This document shows positions 11,371 through 22,368 of a DNA stretch of 64,000 nucleotides, in pieces. The stretch is from NCBI GenBank assembly GCA_037447655.1, contig JBBHKE010003180.1, positions 126,001 through 190,000 of the forward strand, in the 5' to 3' direction. Source of the DNA: Zygnema cylindricum (Eukaryota; Streptophyta; Zygnematophyceae; Zygnematales; Zygnemataceae). The position numbers were made by a program, and so were the translations under genes. Each line of letters begins with the position of its first letter. Within the stretch, counting starts at the first letter, position 1. Below the pieces are notes generated by a model. The model was given only the letters and a program-made list of their open reading frames with translations, was not told the origin of the DNA and did no database searches.

Positions 11371-11640
11371 GTAAAATGAGAATTACAGATTAAAAATTTA
11401 ATTACGCAAAATTAAAATTAGAGTTAACAGATACAAATTGATTATGTAAAACTAGAATAAGAGTTTAGAGATAAAAAATATATCGTGCAAAATAAGAATT
11501 GGAGATGGGAACCAAAAATTTTATCATGTAAAACTAGAGCTTACAGATTACAAATATATCATGTAAAACAAAAAATACAGAAAGATTTATCAATAGAAAA
11601 AAGATTTATCATGCAAAACGAGAATTTGAGTTTAATATAA
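11365..11640. repeat. ~40-bp degenerate tandem array, right part
   Basis: The same ATCATGTAAAAC-type units as at 9745-10,235 continue here with similar spacing. This shows that the 10.24-11.36 kb block lies within the array. Confidence 0.8.
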
Positions 11641-11844
11641 GAACCCCGTAAATATTTCTGTCACCCTAAACATCATAAAAAACAACATCATAAAAAACAT
11701 ACACATTGTTACAGCAAGCATTAAAACAATTACTAGCTTTAGTTCACACACAATACCAAAGATGGACTAAATTTGGATAAATCCCACGACGACAAAGACA
11801 GATAACTACAAAAACTTATATTATACCTCAAAAACCAAAGAACA

Positions 11845-12014
11845 ATTTCTATGTAGTTTTCAGCTCATTATAACTGTTTGAACAGTTTACAATCTGAAAT
11901 AATTTCCTATTTTCAGTTTAATATACATTTTGACACTATTTCTATGTCGCTTTCCGCTCATTATAATTTTTTACAGCTTACAATCTGAACTATTTTCCTG
12001 TTTTCAGTTTAGTA
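11845..12014. repeat. ~95-bp tandem array, left of LARD insertion
   Basis: Units of roughly 95-100 bp contain GACACTATTTCTATGTAG, CAGCTCATTATAAC, ACAGTTTACAATCTGAAC and TTTTCCTATTTTCAGTTTAG in order. About two units lie here. The array resumes directly after the LTR element at 17,052, so the element landed inside the array. Confidence 0.88.
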
Positions 12015-12700
12015 TATTAGGATTTTGTACTGAGAACTCATTTAGCGACGAGACATTCTCGTAGCTAAAGTAGCGACGACCAGCGACGAAATAGTCTCGT
12101 CGCTAGATATTTGAAGTGACGTAGAAATTGTTTGTTCGTTTCGTTTCACGCGATTTCTAGTCGTACTATTGAAGTGACGTGGAAAATGTTTGGTCATTTC
12201 AGTTCACGTAAGTTCTAGTTGTACCGTGTGGTTCAAGTCGGTTCATGGTTGACTTGTGTAGTCGTACCGTGTAGTTCAAGTCGGTTCGCAGTTGTCGGTC
12301 GGATGTTTTCACCACGTTGACTCTTACGCGTTTCTAATCGTGTACCGCGGTATTGTTACGTGACGTTTGAAGGAGTATATTGAGGCGTAGTGAGAGAGAG
12401 GTTTTTATCAATTTGGCGAGAGTTGATCCTCCTTGTAGGTTATGAAGGAGTTCAAGGAGTTGAGGGAGTTTGATAGCTTTGTGATGTTTCTTGAAGAGTT
12501 AGAGGGTAGTGAAGAGTATCTTCTATTTCATTAAGTGGAGTTAGAAGTGAGAGTGTTTTGAGGGTGTGAGGAAATTATGTAAGAAAAGTTCTCCGTGGAA
12601 TATATTGGCTTCCTTGGGGTAATCTTTCTCTTGTGTGTGTTTTATTCATTTATGCTTCCGCTGGCATTTGCACTCAATGTTTTATTATTCGATCCTTTCA
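12015..12700 (+). repeat. LARD 5' LTR, 686 bp
   Basis: Starts TATTAGGATTTTG (the 3' copy starts TGTTAGG, so the second base has mutated) and ends GATCCTTTCA. It lacks the 3-bp GAG present in the 3' LTR at about 16,850. It contains two ~55-bp similar blocks around GAAGTGACGT and two around GTACCGTGTGGTTCAAGTCG. Confidence 0.92.
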
Positions 12701-12702
12701 AT

Positions 12703-12714
12703 TGGTATCGGAGC
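12703..12714 (+). promoter_or_regulatory. LARD primer-binding site
   Basis: TGGTATCGGAGC lies two bases after the 5' LTR. It differs by one base from the TGGTATCAGAGC site of the Gypsy element at 31,178, which complements the 3' end of plant-type initiator tRNA-Met. Confidence 0.85.
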
Positions 12715-12775
12715 AGGTTGTAGTGCTCCATGAGTGTTTTGATGATGGAGATGGAGACGATTAAAGGCGAAAAGG

Positions 12776-13095
12776 ATTAACGACAAAGACGACAGATTGA
12801 AGACAAAGAGAGAAGACGAAGACGAAGTTTGAAGACGAATATGAAGACAGAAGACAAAGATGAAAACAAAGAAGAAGACGAAGCTTGAAGACGAAGAAGA
12901 AGATGAAGACGAAGATTGAAGACGAAGTGGAAGACGAAGACGAAGATTGACGACGCAGAGTGAAGACGAAGACAAAGTTTGAAGACGAATACGAAGATAG
13001 AAGACGAAGATGAAGACTGAAGACGAAGTGGAAGACGAAGACGAAGACGGAGATTGAAGACAAAGACTAAAACGAAGACTGAAGATGAGGTGAAG
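12776..13095. repeat. GAAGAC/GACGAA hexamer-rich tract inside LARD
   Basis: A purine-rich stretch built of GAAGAC, GACGAA and TTGAAGAC words. ORFs on the opposite strand are serine/phenylalanine low-complexity translations of it. Such tracts are common in gene-poor LARD interiors. Confidence 0.85.
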
Positions 13096-13257
13096 GTTGT
13101 TTTTCTTTTGACAGTGATTATTGTAGATATTAGGATGATGGAGGTGATACTTATTATGAAGTCAAAGAAGAAGAGTTCGAAGAAGTTGAAGGAGGCGAAG
13201 AAGGCAAAGAAGAGAAGAGTGAATTAAAATCAATCCGATGAGGAAATTCAGATTGAG

Positions 13258-13536
13258 ATGGGAGGAAGAAAATTCATTTATCTTTTGATGAATGAACCGG
13301 ATCCCGATCCGGATGGAGGTGATTCTTTATTTGAAGTAGAAGAAGAAGAAGATGATGAAGAAGAAGTAGATGAAGAATCCAAAGAAGTAGTCGATGAAGT
13401 CGAAGAAGGTGAAGAAGAGAAGAGTGAATTAATAACTGAAGAGAGAGGTGAAGAAAAGTGTGATGAGAAGTTTATTAAAAAGAGTGATTTGATGAAAGAG
13501 AAGAGAGTGGAAAGAAGAGTGAAGAGAAGAAGATAA
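13258..13536 (+). other. Glu/Lys-rich low-complexity ORF in LARD
   Basis: A 92-codon open frame dominated by Glu, Asp and Lys lies in a GAAGAA-rich stretch. It has no recognisable domain. It is listed because it is the longest forward ORF in the LARD interior, but its composition is fully explained by the purine bias. Confidence 0.3.
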
Positions 13537-16350
13537 ATTTCTTTTGGGAGGAGAAATGAAGTTGTCGATGTGGTATATTGATTGAGGTGTAAAAGAGTGG
13601 TTTATGAAGAAGAAAGTAAGTGTGTTGTCGTGAGTTGTAAATGAATCTCGACATTTTGAAGATCTTTTTTTGGAGGGAGTTTTATTTCGTACTTTTGTAC
13701 GTTCATTTATTGAAGACGTTATTCGAAGTGAATCGAGGTGAATGGTGTGGCGATTACCTAAATCGCCGGTCAGTTTGTAAGAAGAGTCATTCAAGTTTGG
13801 CATTCTCAATTTCTGTCCGCAGTTCGAGTGTGTACAAATTTATTTGATTTTTGTCGTCAATGACTACACATTTTTTTTGTTGTGGATTTTGTTGAAGTGA
13901 AGTTTTAATGTGTCCATGATTAGGAGGAAGAAGAGGAGGAGTTTCGTGTTAGCGAAAGACCGGTTGCTTTACCGGCTGTTTTGGCCATTTATTGACAAAG
14001 AGGAGGATTGAAAAAAAATTGACGAAGATGAAGAAAAAGAAAAAGAGAAGTCAGATTTTTGTTTTGGGTTTGAAAGAAGATAAGAGCAGAGACGAAGTGG
14101 AGGTAGTGAGAGATTATTCTCTCGGAAGGAAGAAGAGTACTCCTTCCCTCCTGGCGGCTTCGACGTTTGTTTAGAGAAACCATTTTTTTTAGTTTCATTT
14201 GAGGAAGAATTCGGATGTATGGAGCGACTAATTTGGAAGATCAGGATAATTCAAATTCCTATTTTGATGGAGATGGAGATGAGAGTGGAGGAGACGAGTA
14301 TGTGAAGAAAGAGAAGAGGTAAACTGTCACTTAGAATTTCGAGGAGGAGAGGTGGCATTTAAAGAGCTTGAGAACATTTTTTTTACTTTGTTAAACTATG
14401 TCGGTAGTGGAAGAGATCGCAAAAATGGCGATTGAGGTGATCCCGGTGTAAGTTGCGGCCGTGTTGAATTTACAAATTATTTTGAGTTTGGAAATTAGAC
14501 CGACGACGGACTATAATTTTCCGATTCACATATTAATGATTAATTCGATGAAGAATGAGAGAAAATTATGATTTTTTTTATGAGGAGAGCCAAATTCATG
14601 ATTTCTTGTCCATTGCGCATTCCGCATTGGAGGAGAAAGCGCATGTCCATTTCGGTTTGAATAGTTGAAGGAAAATGTTGACATTAAGAGTGACATTGAA
14701 TTTTACATTGATGATTGGAGTAATGAAATTTTTATTTCTCGAGTGTTTTTGAATTCTCGGAAATTTAAAGGTTTTAAATCGAGTTCTAATTTAGATTTAA
14801 CAAATCTGAATCGGAGGAAGATAAAGGGAGAGAACAAATTTGTTCAAATGAGATTCAAGTTATGAGGGGGAAAAGGCCGAATAAGCTTTCTTATTTTTTG
14901 GCAAGGAGAAAAGATTTCAAACTCGCTTCATTTTATTTTTTGATGTGAGGAAAAATCAACTTTAACAGTTGAGAATTTTGTTTGCGAGAATGTTGTTGGA
15001 AGCCCACAGTAATTTTCTAAATTAAGAGAGGTTGAAGAGTGGGAAACGATATTGGAGGCGGTAGAAGAGAAGAGTGTTGAGAAAGAGGAAAAAAGTGAAG
15101 TTTATTTTTGGAGGACAAGTCGTTCCGTATGAAGAGCCGGTTGGACGCTTGACGTATATTAGGGAATGAACGACGATGTCAGATATTCAGGCGGCCGTAA
15201 TGGTCGTCGTCAGATTTTGTCGGTCATTGAGTTATTAAAATATGTTTACGCGGATCGTTCGGTACCTTATGGTACCATGTGGATGTGACTATGGTTTCAG
15301 TTGACGAACAAAAATATGTTAGGAAGTGCTAATTCTGATGGAGGTTGTGACGCGGAGTTATTTGACGTGAATTTGCGGCGTGGACTTTTCATTTATTTTG
15401 ATTTCGAAATTTCACCGCCCTGGTACGTGTTTTTTGGAGCGGCATTTTGTTTTCTTTTGAGATTCTAAGAACAAATGGAGAAACGCCATGTGGCGTATGC
15501 GTGAATTTTGACGAGTGAAGTTACAGAAGAATTTTGAATGGTGATTGAAGGAAAAAATTCGCAATCAAGTTGTAACGTTTCAGAGGAGGCTACGACATTT
15601 GGAGTTGATTGAAGTTTGCGAGGATTTTGTCGGAGGATTATTCGATTTGGCGTTTTTTGGAAAAATCACGAGGAGATATAACTGTTTCTTATGTTGGACA
15701 TTTGATGCTTTGTTTCGTACATTAATCTGGTGTTTTAATTTGTTGTTTGAGTATACTTCATGATGCTTTACGGATGGGAAGTTTTAAGTTGTGATTGGTT
15801 TAATCATTAAAAGTTTGAGAGGGGGATTGTTAGACTCAAATTTATAATTGAATGAAGCGTGTTTGTCACGTGGTCGTCTAGTTTGTCTTTTGTTGTTTTG
15901 TGTAAGTTCGTTTATGTTATTTTGGAGTTGAAGTGGTGGTTTGACAATTCCCACATTGAGAAGGGGATTGTTAAGTTTTACATTGTGGGATTTGTGTTAG
16001 CGTCGGTTGGCAGCTTAGCAACCATTGTACGCTTAGTTTAAGTATTGATTTTAAGTGTCGAAGTTATTTGTGTCTTGTCTTATTTGAAGTGTATGTATGG
16101 AGGGTCCCGATCACTGTACGGTTTTGTTTCATAGTGATCGTAGTAATCTTTGTTCTGATTTGAGGAGTAGATTTGTTTCTGGGTTGCGGCGTACATTTGT
16201 ACGACCGATTTTGTTTCACTTTGTCGAGGAGTTTTCCGGTTGACGTTTATGTACGTTCTTTTGAGCGTGTACTGACAGCATCAAAAGAATTATATGAAAT
16301 GGGAAAGAAATTAGTAGGCATGGAGTAAGAGGGGGCTTTGAGTGTCTCAG
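13537..16350. other. LARD interior without recognised coding
   Basis: The remaining internal region is purine-biased, with short ORFs in all frames and no retrotransposon motif (no CCHC knuckle, DTGA/DSGA, YxDD or DDE context). Structural RNA functions such as a packaging signal could lie here but cannot be seen directly. Confidence 0.6.
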
Positions 16351-16362
16351 TAAGAGGGGGAA
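16351..16362 (+). promoter_or_regulatory. LARD polypurine tract
   Basis: TAAGAGGGGGAA lies immediately before the 3' LTR start (TGTTAGG). This is the expected position of the plus-strand primer. Confidence 0.85.
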
Positions 16363-17051
16363 TGTTAGGATTTTGTACTGAGAACTCATTTAGCAACGAG
16401 ACATTCTCGTAGCTAAAGTAGCGACGACCAGCGACGAAATAGTCTCGTCGCTAGATATTTGAAGTGACGTAGAAATTGTTTGTTCGTTTCGTTTCACGCG
16501 ATTTCTAGTCGTACTATTGAAGTGACGTGGAAAATGTTTGGTCATTTCAGTTCACGTAAGTTCTAGTTGTACCGTGTGGTTCAAGTCGGTTCATGGTTGA
16601 CTTGTGTAGTCGTACCGTGTAGTTCAAGTCGGTTCGCAGTTGTCGGTCGGATGTTTTCACCACGTTGACTCTTACGCGTTTCTAATCGTGTACCGTGGTA
16701 TTGTTACGTGACGTTTGAAGGAGTATATTGAGGCGTAGTGAGAGAGAGGTTTTTATCAATTTGGCGAGAGTTGATCCTCCTTGTAGGTTATGAAGGAGTT
16801 CAAGGAGTTGAGGGAGTTTGATAGCTTTGTGATGTTTCTTGAAGAGTTAGAGGAGGGTAGTGAAGAGTATCTTCTATTTCATTAAGTGGAGTTAGAAGTG
16901 AGAGTGTTTTGAGGGTGTGAGGAAATTATGTAAGAAAAGTTCTCCGTGGAATATATTGGCTTCCTTGGGGTAATCTTTCTCTTGTGTGTGTTTTATTCAT
17001 TTATGCTTCCGCTGGCATTTGCACTCAATGTTTTATTATTCGATCCTTTCA
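16363..17051 (+). repeat. LARD 3' LTR, 689 bp
   Basis: TGTTAGGATTTTG ... GATCCTTTCA. It is near-identical to 12,015-12,700 apart from about four substitutions and a 3-bp GAG insertion. It is followed directly by the TAGTA target duplicate. Confidence 0.93.
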
Positions 17052-17345
17052 TAGTACACAGTTTCAACACTATTTCTACATCGTTTTTCGTTCATTATAA
17101 CTTTTATACAATTTACAATCTCAACTATTTTCCTATTTTTAGTTTAGTACACAGTTTTGACACTATTTCTATGTAGTTTTCAGCTCATTAGAACCTTTTT
17201 TCACTTATGAATCGTAACTCTTTTCCTATTTTCAGTTTGGTCCACATATTTTACACTTTTTATATGAAGCTTTTAGCTCATTATAGCGTTTATACAGTCT
17301 AAAATCTGAACTGCTTTCCTATTTTCAGTTTGGTAAACAGATTGA
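17052..17345. repeat. ~95-bp tandem array, right of LARD insertion
   Basis: About three further degenerate units (TTGACACTATTTCTATGTAG, CAGCTCATTATA, TTTCCTATTTTCAGTTTGG) continue the array broken at 12,014. The last unit decays at about 17,345. Confidence 0.85.
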
Positions 17346-17683
17346 ACTTACTTTTATATTATTTTTGAAGTTCTTTACTTCGCACACGTGAGGTTTTACA
17401 GTTAACAATTAGAAAAGCTTGACACTTTAGGGTTTGTATCCATTAAAAGACCACACATGTTTCACTTATATTGTTGCCACCAATGCCCCTTCCTTCCAAG
17501 ATAGTAAAATCCTTAACTATTTCGCGCACTTTCTTACAACAAAACGCAATTTTCTTGATAGTGGACAACATTTTGTGTGGCGCAAAAGCCCTTAGACTGT
17601 GGAGTGGCACCATTATCGTACTATTGTTGTCCGTTTGTGACAGATGAAGCTATATTCGCAAGAGGAGTATGCATAAGATGAAG
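17346..17683. other. Intergenic, nothing recognised
   Basis: Unique-looking sequence between the array and the micro-MITE. No ORF with recognisable content is present. Confidence 0.5.
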
Positions 17684-17767
17684 TACACCACGAATCGCTA
17701 TGAGTGTTAATGTTTTAAGTTTTAAGTGGCGTAAAAATTATTAACACTAATAGCGATTCGGGGTGTA
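17684..17767. mobile_element. 84-bp micro-MITE with TA flanks
   Basis: A tiny palindromic element bounded by TA. The left arm CACCACGAATCGCTATGAGT pairs with the right arm ACTAATAGCGATTCGGGGTG, with the arms extended by GTTAAT / ATTAAC. The outer 14 bases match the ends of the 0.6-kb TIR family, so this is an extreme internal-deletion or foldback derivative. Confidence 0.75.
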
Positions 17768-18787
17768 GCATTCGCAGAATGAAGAGGAAAGGGTTATAGC
17801 TACCCCTCGGAAAAGCTATACTACTGTAAAAAATGAAGATAGAAGAAGGCAACTACTTGTTACCTATTATGGTTTTTTCCATCTTTGTGAAGGTGAGATG
17901 ACAAGCGTCAACTTTCATAAATGGCGGCATGTAAAGCTTTGGTTTCAAATTTGTGTTTGTAAAAAAATTCAAAACCAAAACGAAAATTTGAGGAAGGCTC
18001 GACACATTTCCGAAGTCGATGGATGGTAAAGGAGGCGTCACGGGATGTCCTTCAACAAAGATTTTTCGTCGAACAGGAAGGCCACCTTGTCAGAAGGCAC
18101 ATGCCGTTTGCCACATGTAAGGTTTTTTACCTCACGGGCACATGCCATTTTCCACGTGTAAGATTTTGCCTCACGTTCCATTGTGGGATAGTATCAGACT
18201 TTTCCAAAGTGTACCAATCGAAAACGTCAATGTGGATTGTGTCCTCGGGAATAAAGAACAGAGGACAGTAGCCAGACACTGGATAGAATAGCGTTTGCTT
18301 TGAAAACACCGAATCGGACGGTCGAAGTTGTCGCCATAAAGTTTGTAAAATCTTGCCAAATCTTGGGTAAACATAAAACATGTTTTATAAAAAAAAGAAA
18401 AGTGATACGGCCAGCCTGGTACGAATACATACGGTTTTCAGTAAACAACCTCAATTTTCGCTTGGTGGAGCCCCACCCGTCACACCAAATACCTTACGTT
18501 GGCTCGATTCGCATGTCGACGGCCAAACAGAGGTCGCAAAAGTCAAAATTTAACATAAACGAAACCGACCGTTTTTTTTTTTCAAAATCTGAGTAACCGA
18601 CGCCCGACCGGGTAATGTCACGCTCTAAAATTGTTAACCGTTAACCGACCGGCGTTTACGAAAATAAAAGTTAACCGAAACTCAATTTCTCGCGACTGGC
18701 CGTGCCCGCCCGTAACCAAAAAAGTACAAAATTAACTAGTGTACGACGTATGAATAAGCCAATAATTACGATTTGTCGCTTTCCCTT
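17768..18787. other. Intergenic, nothing recognised
   Basis: No recognised gene or element. Overlapping short ORFs on both strands around 18,023-18,596 have no recognisable motif. A weak repeat (CACATGCC..TTTGCCACATGTAAGGTTTT / CACATGCCATTTTCCACGTGTAAGATTTT) is present at about 18,098-18,170. Confidence 0.45.
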
Positions 18788-19042
18788 AGATTTGCGAAAT
18801 GAATAATGTTTACCAATGTGTCAAATTTGCGACGCTTTGTCGCGTGCCTTAAGATTTGCGAAATGAATAGTGTACTACCATTTCAGATTTTGCGACGCTT
18901 TGTCACGTTCCCTAAGATTTGCAAAATGCATAGAGTTACTACCGTGTCAGATTTGCAACGCTTTGTCACGTTCCCTAAGATTTGCGAAATGAATAGTGTT
19001 ATTTACACACGCGGTCGATTATACGGGTTGATGTCGCATCGC
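18788..19042. repeat. Tandem repeat, four ~63-bp units
   Basis: AGATTTGCGAAATGAATAG-type starts occur at 18,788, 18,852, 18,915 and 18,978 (period 63-64). Each unit also contains GCGACGCTTTGTCACGTTCCCTA with small variants. The ORF across it reflects the period being a multiple of three for most units. Confidence 0.9.
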
Positions 19043-19760
19043 GATGCAAAGAGTACAAAGTTCAATAATGTTGATTGAGGACGCGACAAAATTTTCATTT
19101 TTGGTTTTGCTGATCGACCAGAACCGGCGCTTTTTCTGGTGAATCAACCAACCGCAACCGTCAGCCTCAAAATTTGGCAACCGAACCGTTCGATCCTACG
19201 GCGGTCGCGAACGGTCGTTACCTTTGCAGTTGACCGTTTGCGACCTTTGCGGCCAATCCACGCGAAAAAAAAAAAATACCGGCGCGATACCACGAGTCAA
19301 ACCAAATAATAAATCTGTACTACCCACACCGTCGGCCGCTTGTCGTTTTCAGTACCCGCATCATCAAAGATGGTGTATGTGGGCCGTCGGTATATTTCGA
19401 CGGGGCACCCCCCGAACCGGGTACTTTCCTGTAGGTCTGTCGTTATCTAAAAAGTGTATACTTCATTATTTCCGTAGGTGATTTTTTGGAGGTGTCCACC
19501 AAGCAGTTCGCGGTGTCCACATAACAATTCTGTTAAAAATCAATAATGTATTAAAAAGCATTAATGCAAATTCTAAACAGGGGAATAAAAGAATAAAAAA
19601 GTCCATTTTTCTTCTCAAAGATGTTTTATTTGAGATGAAATTGGTGGTTACTTGAAAAAAAGGCGTAAGAGAATAAGTTAATAAAGATTGAAACGTTTAA
19701 CAAGGTTTGAGCAATCGAAAAAATTATGTAATTGATTGTAACCTAAACATCGATGCGCAC
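19043..19760. other. Intergenic, nothing recognised
   Basis: Contains scattered CGACCGTT-type words and a short ORF with no recognisable domain. No element boundary is found. Confidence 0.45.
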
Positions 19761-19764
19761 CAAG

Positions 19765-20265
19765 CGTGATATGTCCCCCAGGGGTAGGCCTAGGTTTACC
19801 AACGGGTCAAGGACCTTTGTTGACGCCTTCCGCAACTTGTGACACCGAATCACGTCCCCAGCTGAGCCGTACAGTCAAGTGTACGCCGCGACCGTTCGCA
19901 GACTACGCTTGGGGAATACCATTAGCGCTTCAACGGCTAGCTAAACGACCTCGACGTCACGCACCATAGACCGGTTCGCGAGCCAACAACGATCTTATTA
20001 AAGTGTAGCGGTGACAAGCTGGGCTGCTAGAGAACACGTTTCAATGCCTCCGCCGGAGCAAAAACTAGCACTCACAGAAAAACTAATCAGCCAATGCGGT
20101 AAGGGAATACTTGGTTGGCGTCGCGGTATTACTACCAAGCGCATTAACCAATGTTGCGTGCGCGGAGTAGAATTTCCGCCACGAGAGCATATAACACTTA
20201 CCAAAGTCCACAGTGAACATTTAATAGTGTGTATAACTTCGGAGTATAAGGGAAAAATGTGCTAA
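19765..20265 (+). other. GC-rich island with unrecognised ORFs
   Basis: A compact block of higher GC content in AT-rich surroundings. It holds two short plus-strand ORFs: 19,766-19,969 (67 aa) and 20,011-20,265 (84 aa, Cys/Lys-containing, start MTSWAAREHVS). I recognise neither. The composition shift could mark an exon, an organellar insertion or a structured RNA. I could not match it to rRNA or snRNA from memory. Confidence 0.3.
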
Positions 20266-20526
20266 AAAGCTATTGTAGTTTGGGTTCGTTGACCTACAGC
20301 CAACAAAGCATTAACAATTGTTAACATACATAAACCCAATTTATCTTTACATTCCCATAGCGTAACGCTTTTGAACGCCAGAAAGAGATCTTGCTATTTA
20401 GCATAGTCTTTATTACTACAAATCAAACCTGAGTGAGGTTGGCGATAGTGTTATTTTCACGTTAAGATGTCAAGTCATAATGCGACTCATTCACTTCAAG
20501 CGTGCTTTGGATAATACTTTATAAAG

Positions 20527-20557
20527 GTGCACACGCAAAGCATAAGTGCGTGTGCAC
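20527..20557. other. Perfect 11-bp hairpin
   Basis: GTGCACACGCA and TGCGTGTGCAC form a perfect 11-bp inverted repeat around the 9-nt spacer AAGCATAAG. It is not followed by a T tract and lies in no recognised gene. Confidence 0.7.
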
Positions 20558-21074
20558 AACTCTCACGTGCACCCTTGATGAGTCGCGAGCGTCTTTTAGT
20601 AAATGGGTAAAGTCCTCATGGCTACATAGTATAGTTATGCCCATTTTAACTGAAGTATAACAATTTTTCTTATCTAAGTTGAATGTGTTTTCATCCGAAT
20701 GATTGTAACTAGGTGTTAGTGAGTATAAAATTTTGAGCAGCTATTGGTTACATCGTAGTTATTGGAAAGGAATATGGACTTAGTCTCGCCTCGACGATCT
20801 CGGTGCTGTAATTTTACGAAGCATGGACACTGGTTACAACTTTGTTCTCGTTCATTTTTTGAGCTTTCATTGTAGGTGCACTTAGTGGAAGGTGATAATC
20901 TCTATAGTGGTTATTTTTTCACCCCATATTGTTTTTCCTCTTTTATGATATTTTAACACGTTGTGATATGTTCTAGTGACTTATGCAATCTATCCGGTGT
21001 CTTTGACCGCGGTCAACGCAATTTTCCTTAAACTCTTAATGGGTGGTTGATAAGAGTATGCTTCGTTTATCCAC
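20558..21074. other. Flank of the nested cluster, nothing recognised
   Basis: Sequence up to the AAATC target site of Copia D. No ORF or element is recognised. It continues across the nested cluster at 57,718. Confidence 0.5.
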
Positions 21075-21079
21075 AAATC

Positions 21080-21594
21080 TGAACTTCTGTGGTCTCCGTT
21101 AACCCACATAATGAGCAGCCTATGAAAAGCCTCTAGGATAATATTTGACCCATTCACTTTCCCACTGAATAAGTGCCGCCCAGGCACACAAATATTCTGA
21201 CCACCTCCCTTGAGTCAAACGCTAAAAAAATCACTGAATTTGCTCCTCGAGTTGTAAGTTATGGATGGCCAAAGATGGCCTATATATACAAAAGGTCACT
21301 TGGAGAGAGGCGCCTCAAAACACGCTAAGTTCCTTAACTCCTACTCACAACTACTTACTACTCTACCCTCGGCCAATCAAAAGGGTGTGTAGTAGACGAA
21401 GGTATAGTGGCCAATTGTACTTCTTGTACGGCCATTGTACAACATGGCCTTCTGGTTGACACTTGTCAACATGGGAGCCATCGTTCCTCCTCCCATCCTT
21501 CCTGCGTCGAATGATGTGAGGCCACGTGGCCCAGCGCGGTGCTATGTTCGAAATCCGCCAAAGATTAATTCAAGCTTGGCGGGGTGTCATGCCG
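21080..21594 (-). repeat. Copia D 3' LTR, distal piece
   Basis: Plus-strand start TGAACTTCTGTGGTCTCC matches the 5' LTR end at 56,817 onward, and homology runs to TTGGCGGGG at 21,594. Element E follows, and the LTR resumes at 27,601. A TATATATA stretch at about 21,283 corresponds to the core promoter on the minus strand. Confidence 0.9.
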
Positions 21595-21604
21595 CATCGA
21601 GTCG

Positions 21605-21835
21605 GTTGCCCGCGCGCACGATAACATGCCCGCACACGCGATATTCGGTGTGCGCGCACGATATAATGCACGCACGCGCAGTATTTTGCATGCACGCGCG
21701 GTATTTCTCACGGTCGCGCAGTATTTCTCAAGCACGCGCGGTATTTTGCACGCACGCACGGTATTTCGCACGCACGCGCGGTTTTGTGCATGCACGCGCG
21801 ATTTGATGCACGCACGTTTGATTTTTGCGTTCGCA
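21605..21835. repeat. ~21-bp GC-rich minisatellite in element E
   Basis: About ten tandem units close to GCACGCACGCGCGGTATTTT, with rich CG content and alternating purine-pyrimidine (GCGCACGC) stretches that could adopt Z-DNA. Arginine/alanine-rich ORFs on both strands come from the repeat. Confidence 0.88.
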
Positions 21836-22368
21836 CGTGCGAGTTTTCGTCAGTTTATCTGTTTATGATGTGAACGCGATTTGCGTTCATATACAATTAT
21901 ATACATACTAATTCCGTGTGCACGTTTTATATGTTTCATTTCGTGCGCAGGTATGTGATTTTCGAATTACGGATGCAAAACATCGTTTGAGCGACGCATC
22001 GCAAATTCCGGGGATATTTCGTGCGATATAGTTCGTTTCGTGCGGTATGTTTTCGTTTCGTGTGTATGCACGCGATTTTGGGAGTATCGACGTGAAGTAT
22101 CGTTTGGAGGCGTATCGCGATTTCCGGGCGACGCTTCGATACATATATTTATTTAAGTCGCGAACCCATGTAGGTTCGCGCATACATGTAGTTAGGGAGG
22201 GTTTTTACCCTTCGACGGTGGATTTTGTCAGGCGTACGGCAGACGACGTTGACCGCCTATTGGCCAACATCTAAAGTAGTTTCATGCATGTGAAGTAGAC
22301 TAGACGTAGGCTAATTTTGCTTAGGCCTAGCGTAGCTCTTACTTAGCCTAATTCTCAGACTTAGAGAA

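Larger units (their letters stand above)
12015..17051 (+). mobile_element. LARD-like non-autonomous LTR retrotransposon
   Basis: A complete 5.04-kb LTR element flanked by a perfect 5-bp target duplication TAGTA (12,010-12,014 and 17,052-17,056). It has two near-identical LTRs, a primer-binding site just after the 5' LTR and a purine tract just before the 3' LTR. The 3.66-kb internal region encodes no recognisable Gag, protease, reverse transcriptase, RNase H or integrase. It therefore needs proteins from another element, which is the definition of a LARD. The LTRs differ by only about four substitutions and one 3-bp indel by eye, so the insertion is young. Confidence 0.92.

Noticed and set aside
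12685-13063. Ser/Phe-rich minus-strand ORFs in the LARD
   Set aside because: Translation of the GAAGAC hexamer tract.
18023-18596. Overlapping 60-100 codon ORFs on both strands
   Set aside because: Mutually overlapping in several frames, no domain, no splice pattern, no codon signal that favours one.
21435-21868. Arg/Ala-rich ORFs on both strands
   Set aside because: Artefacts of the 21-bp CG-rich minisatellite.
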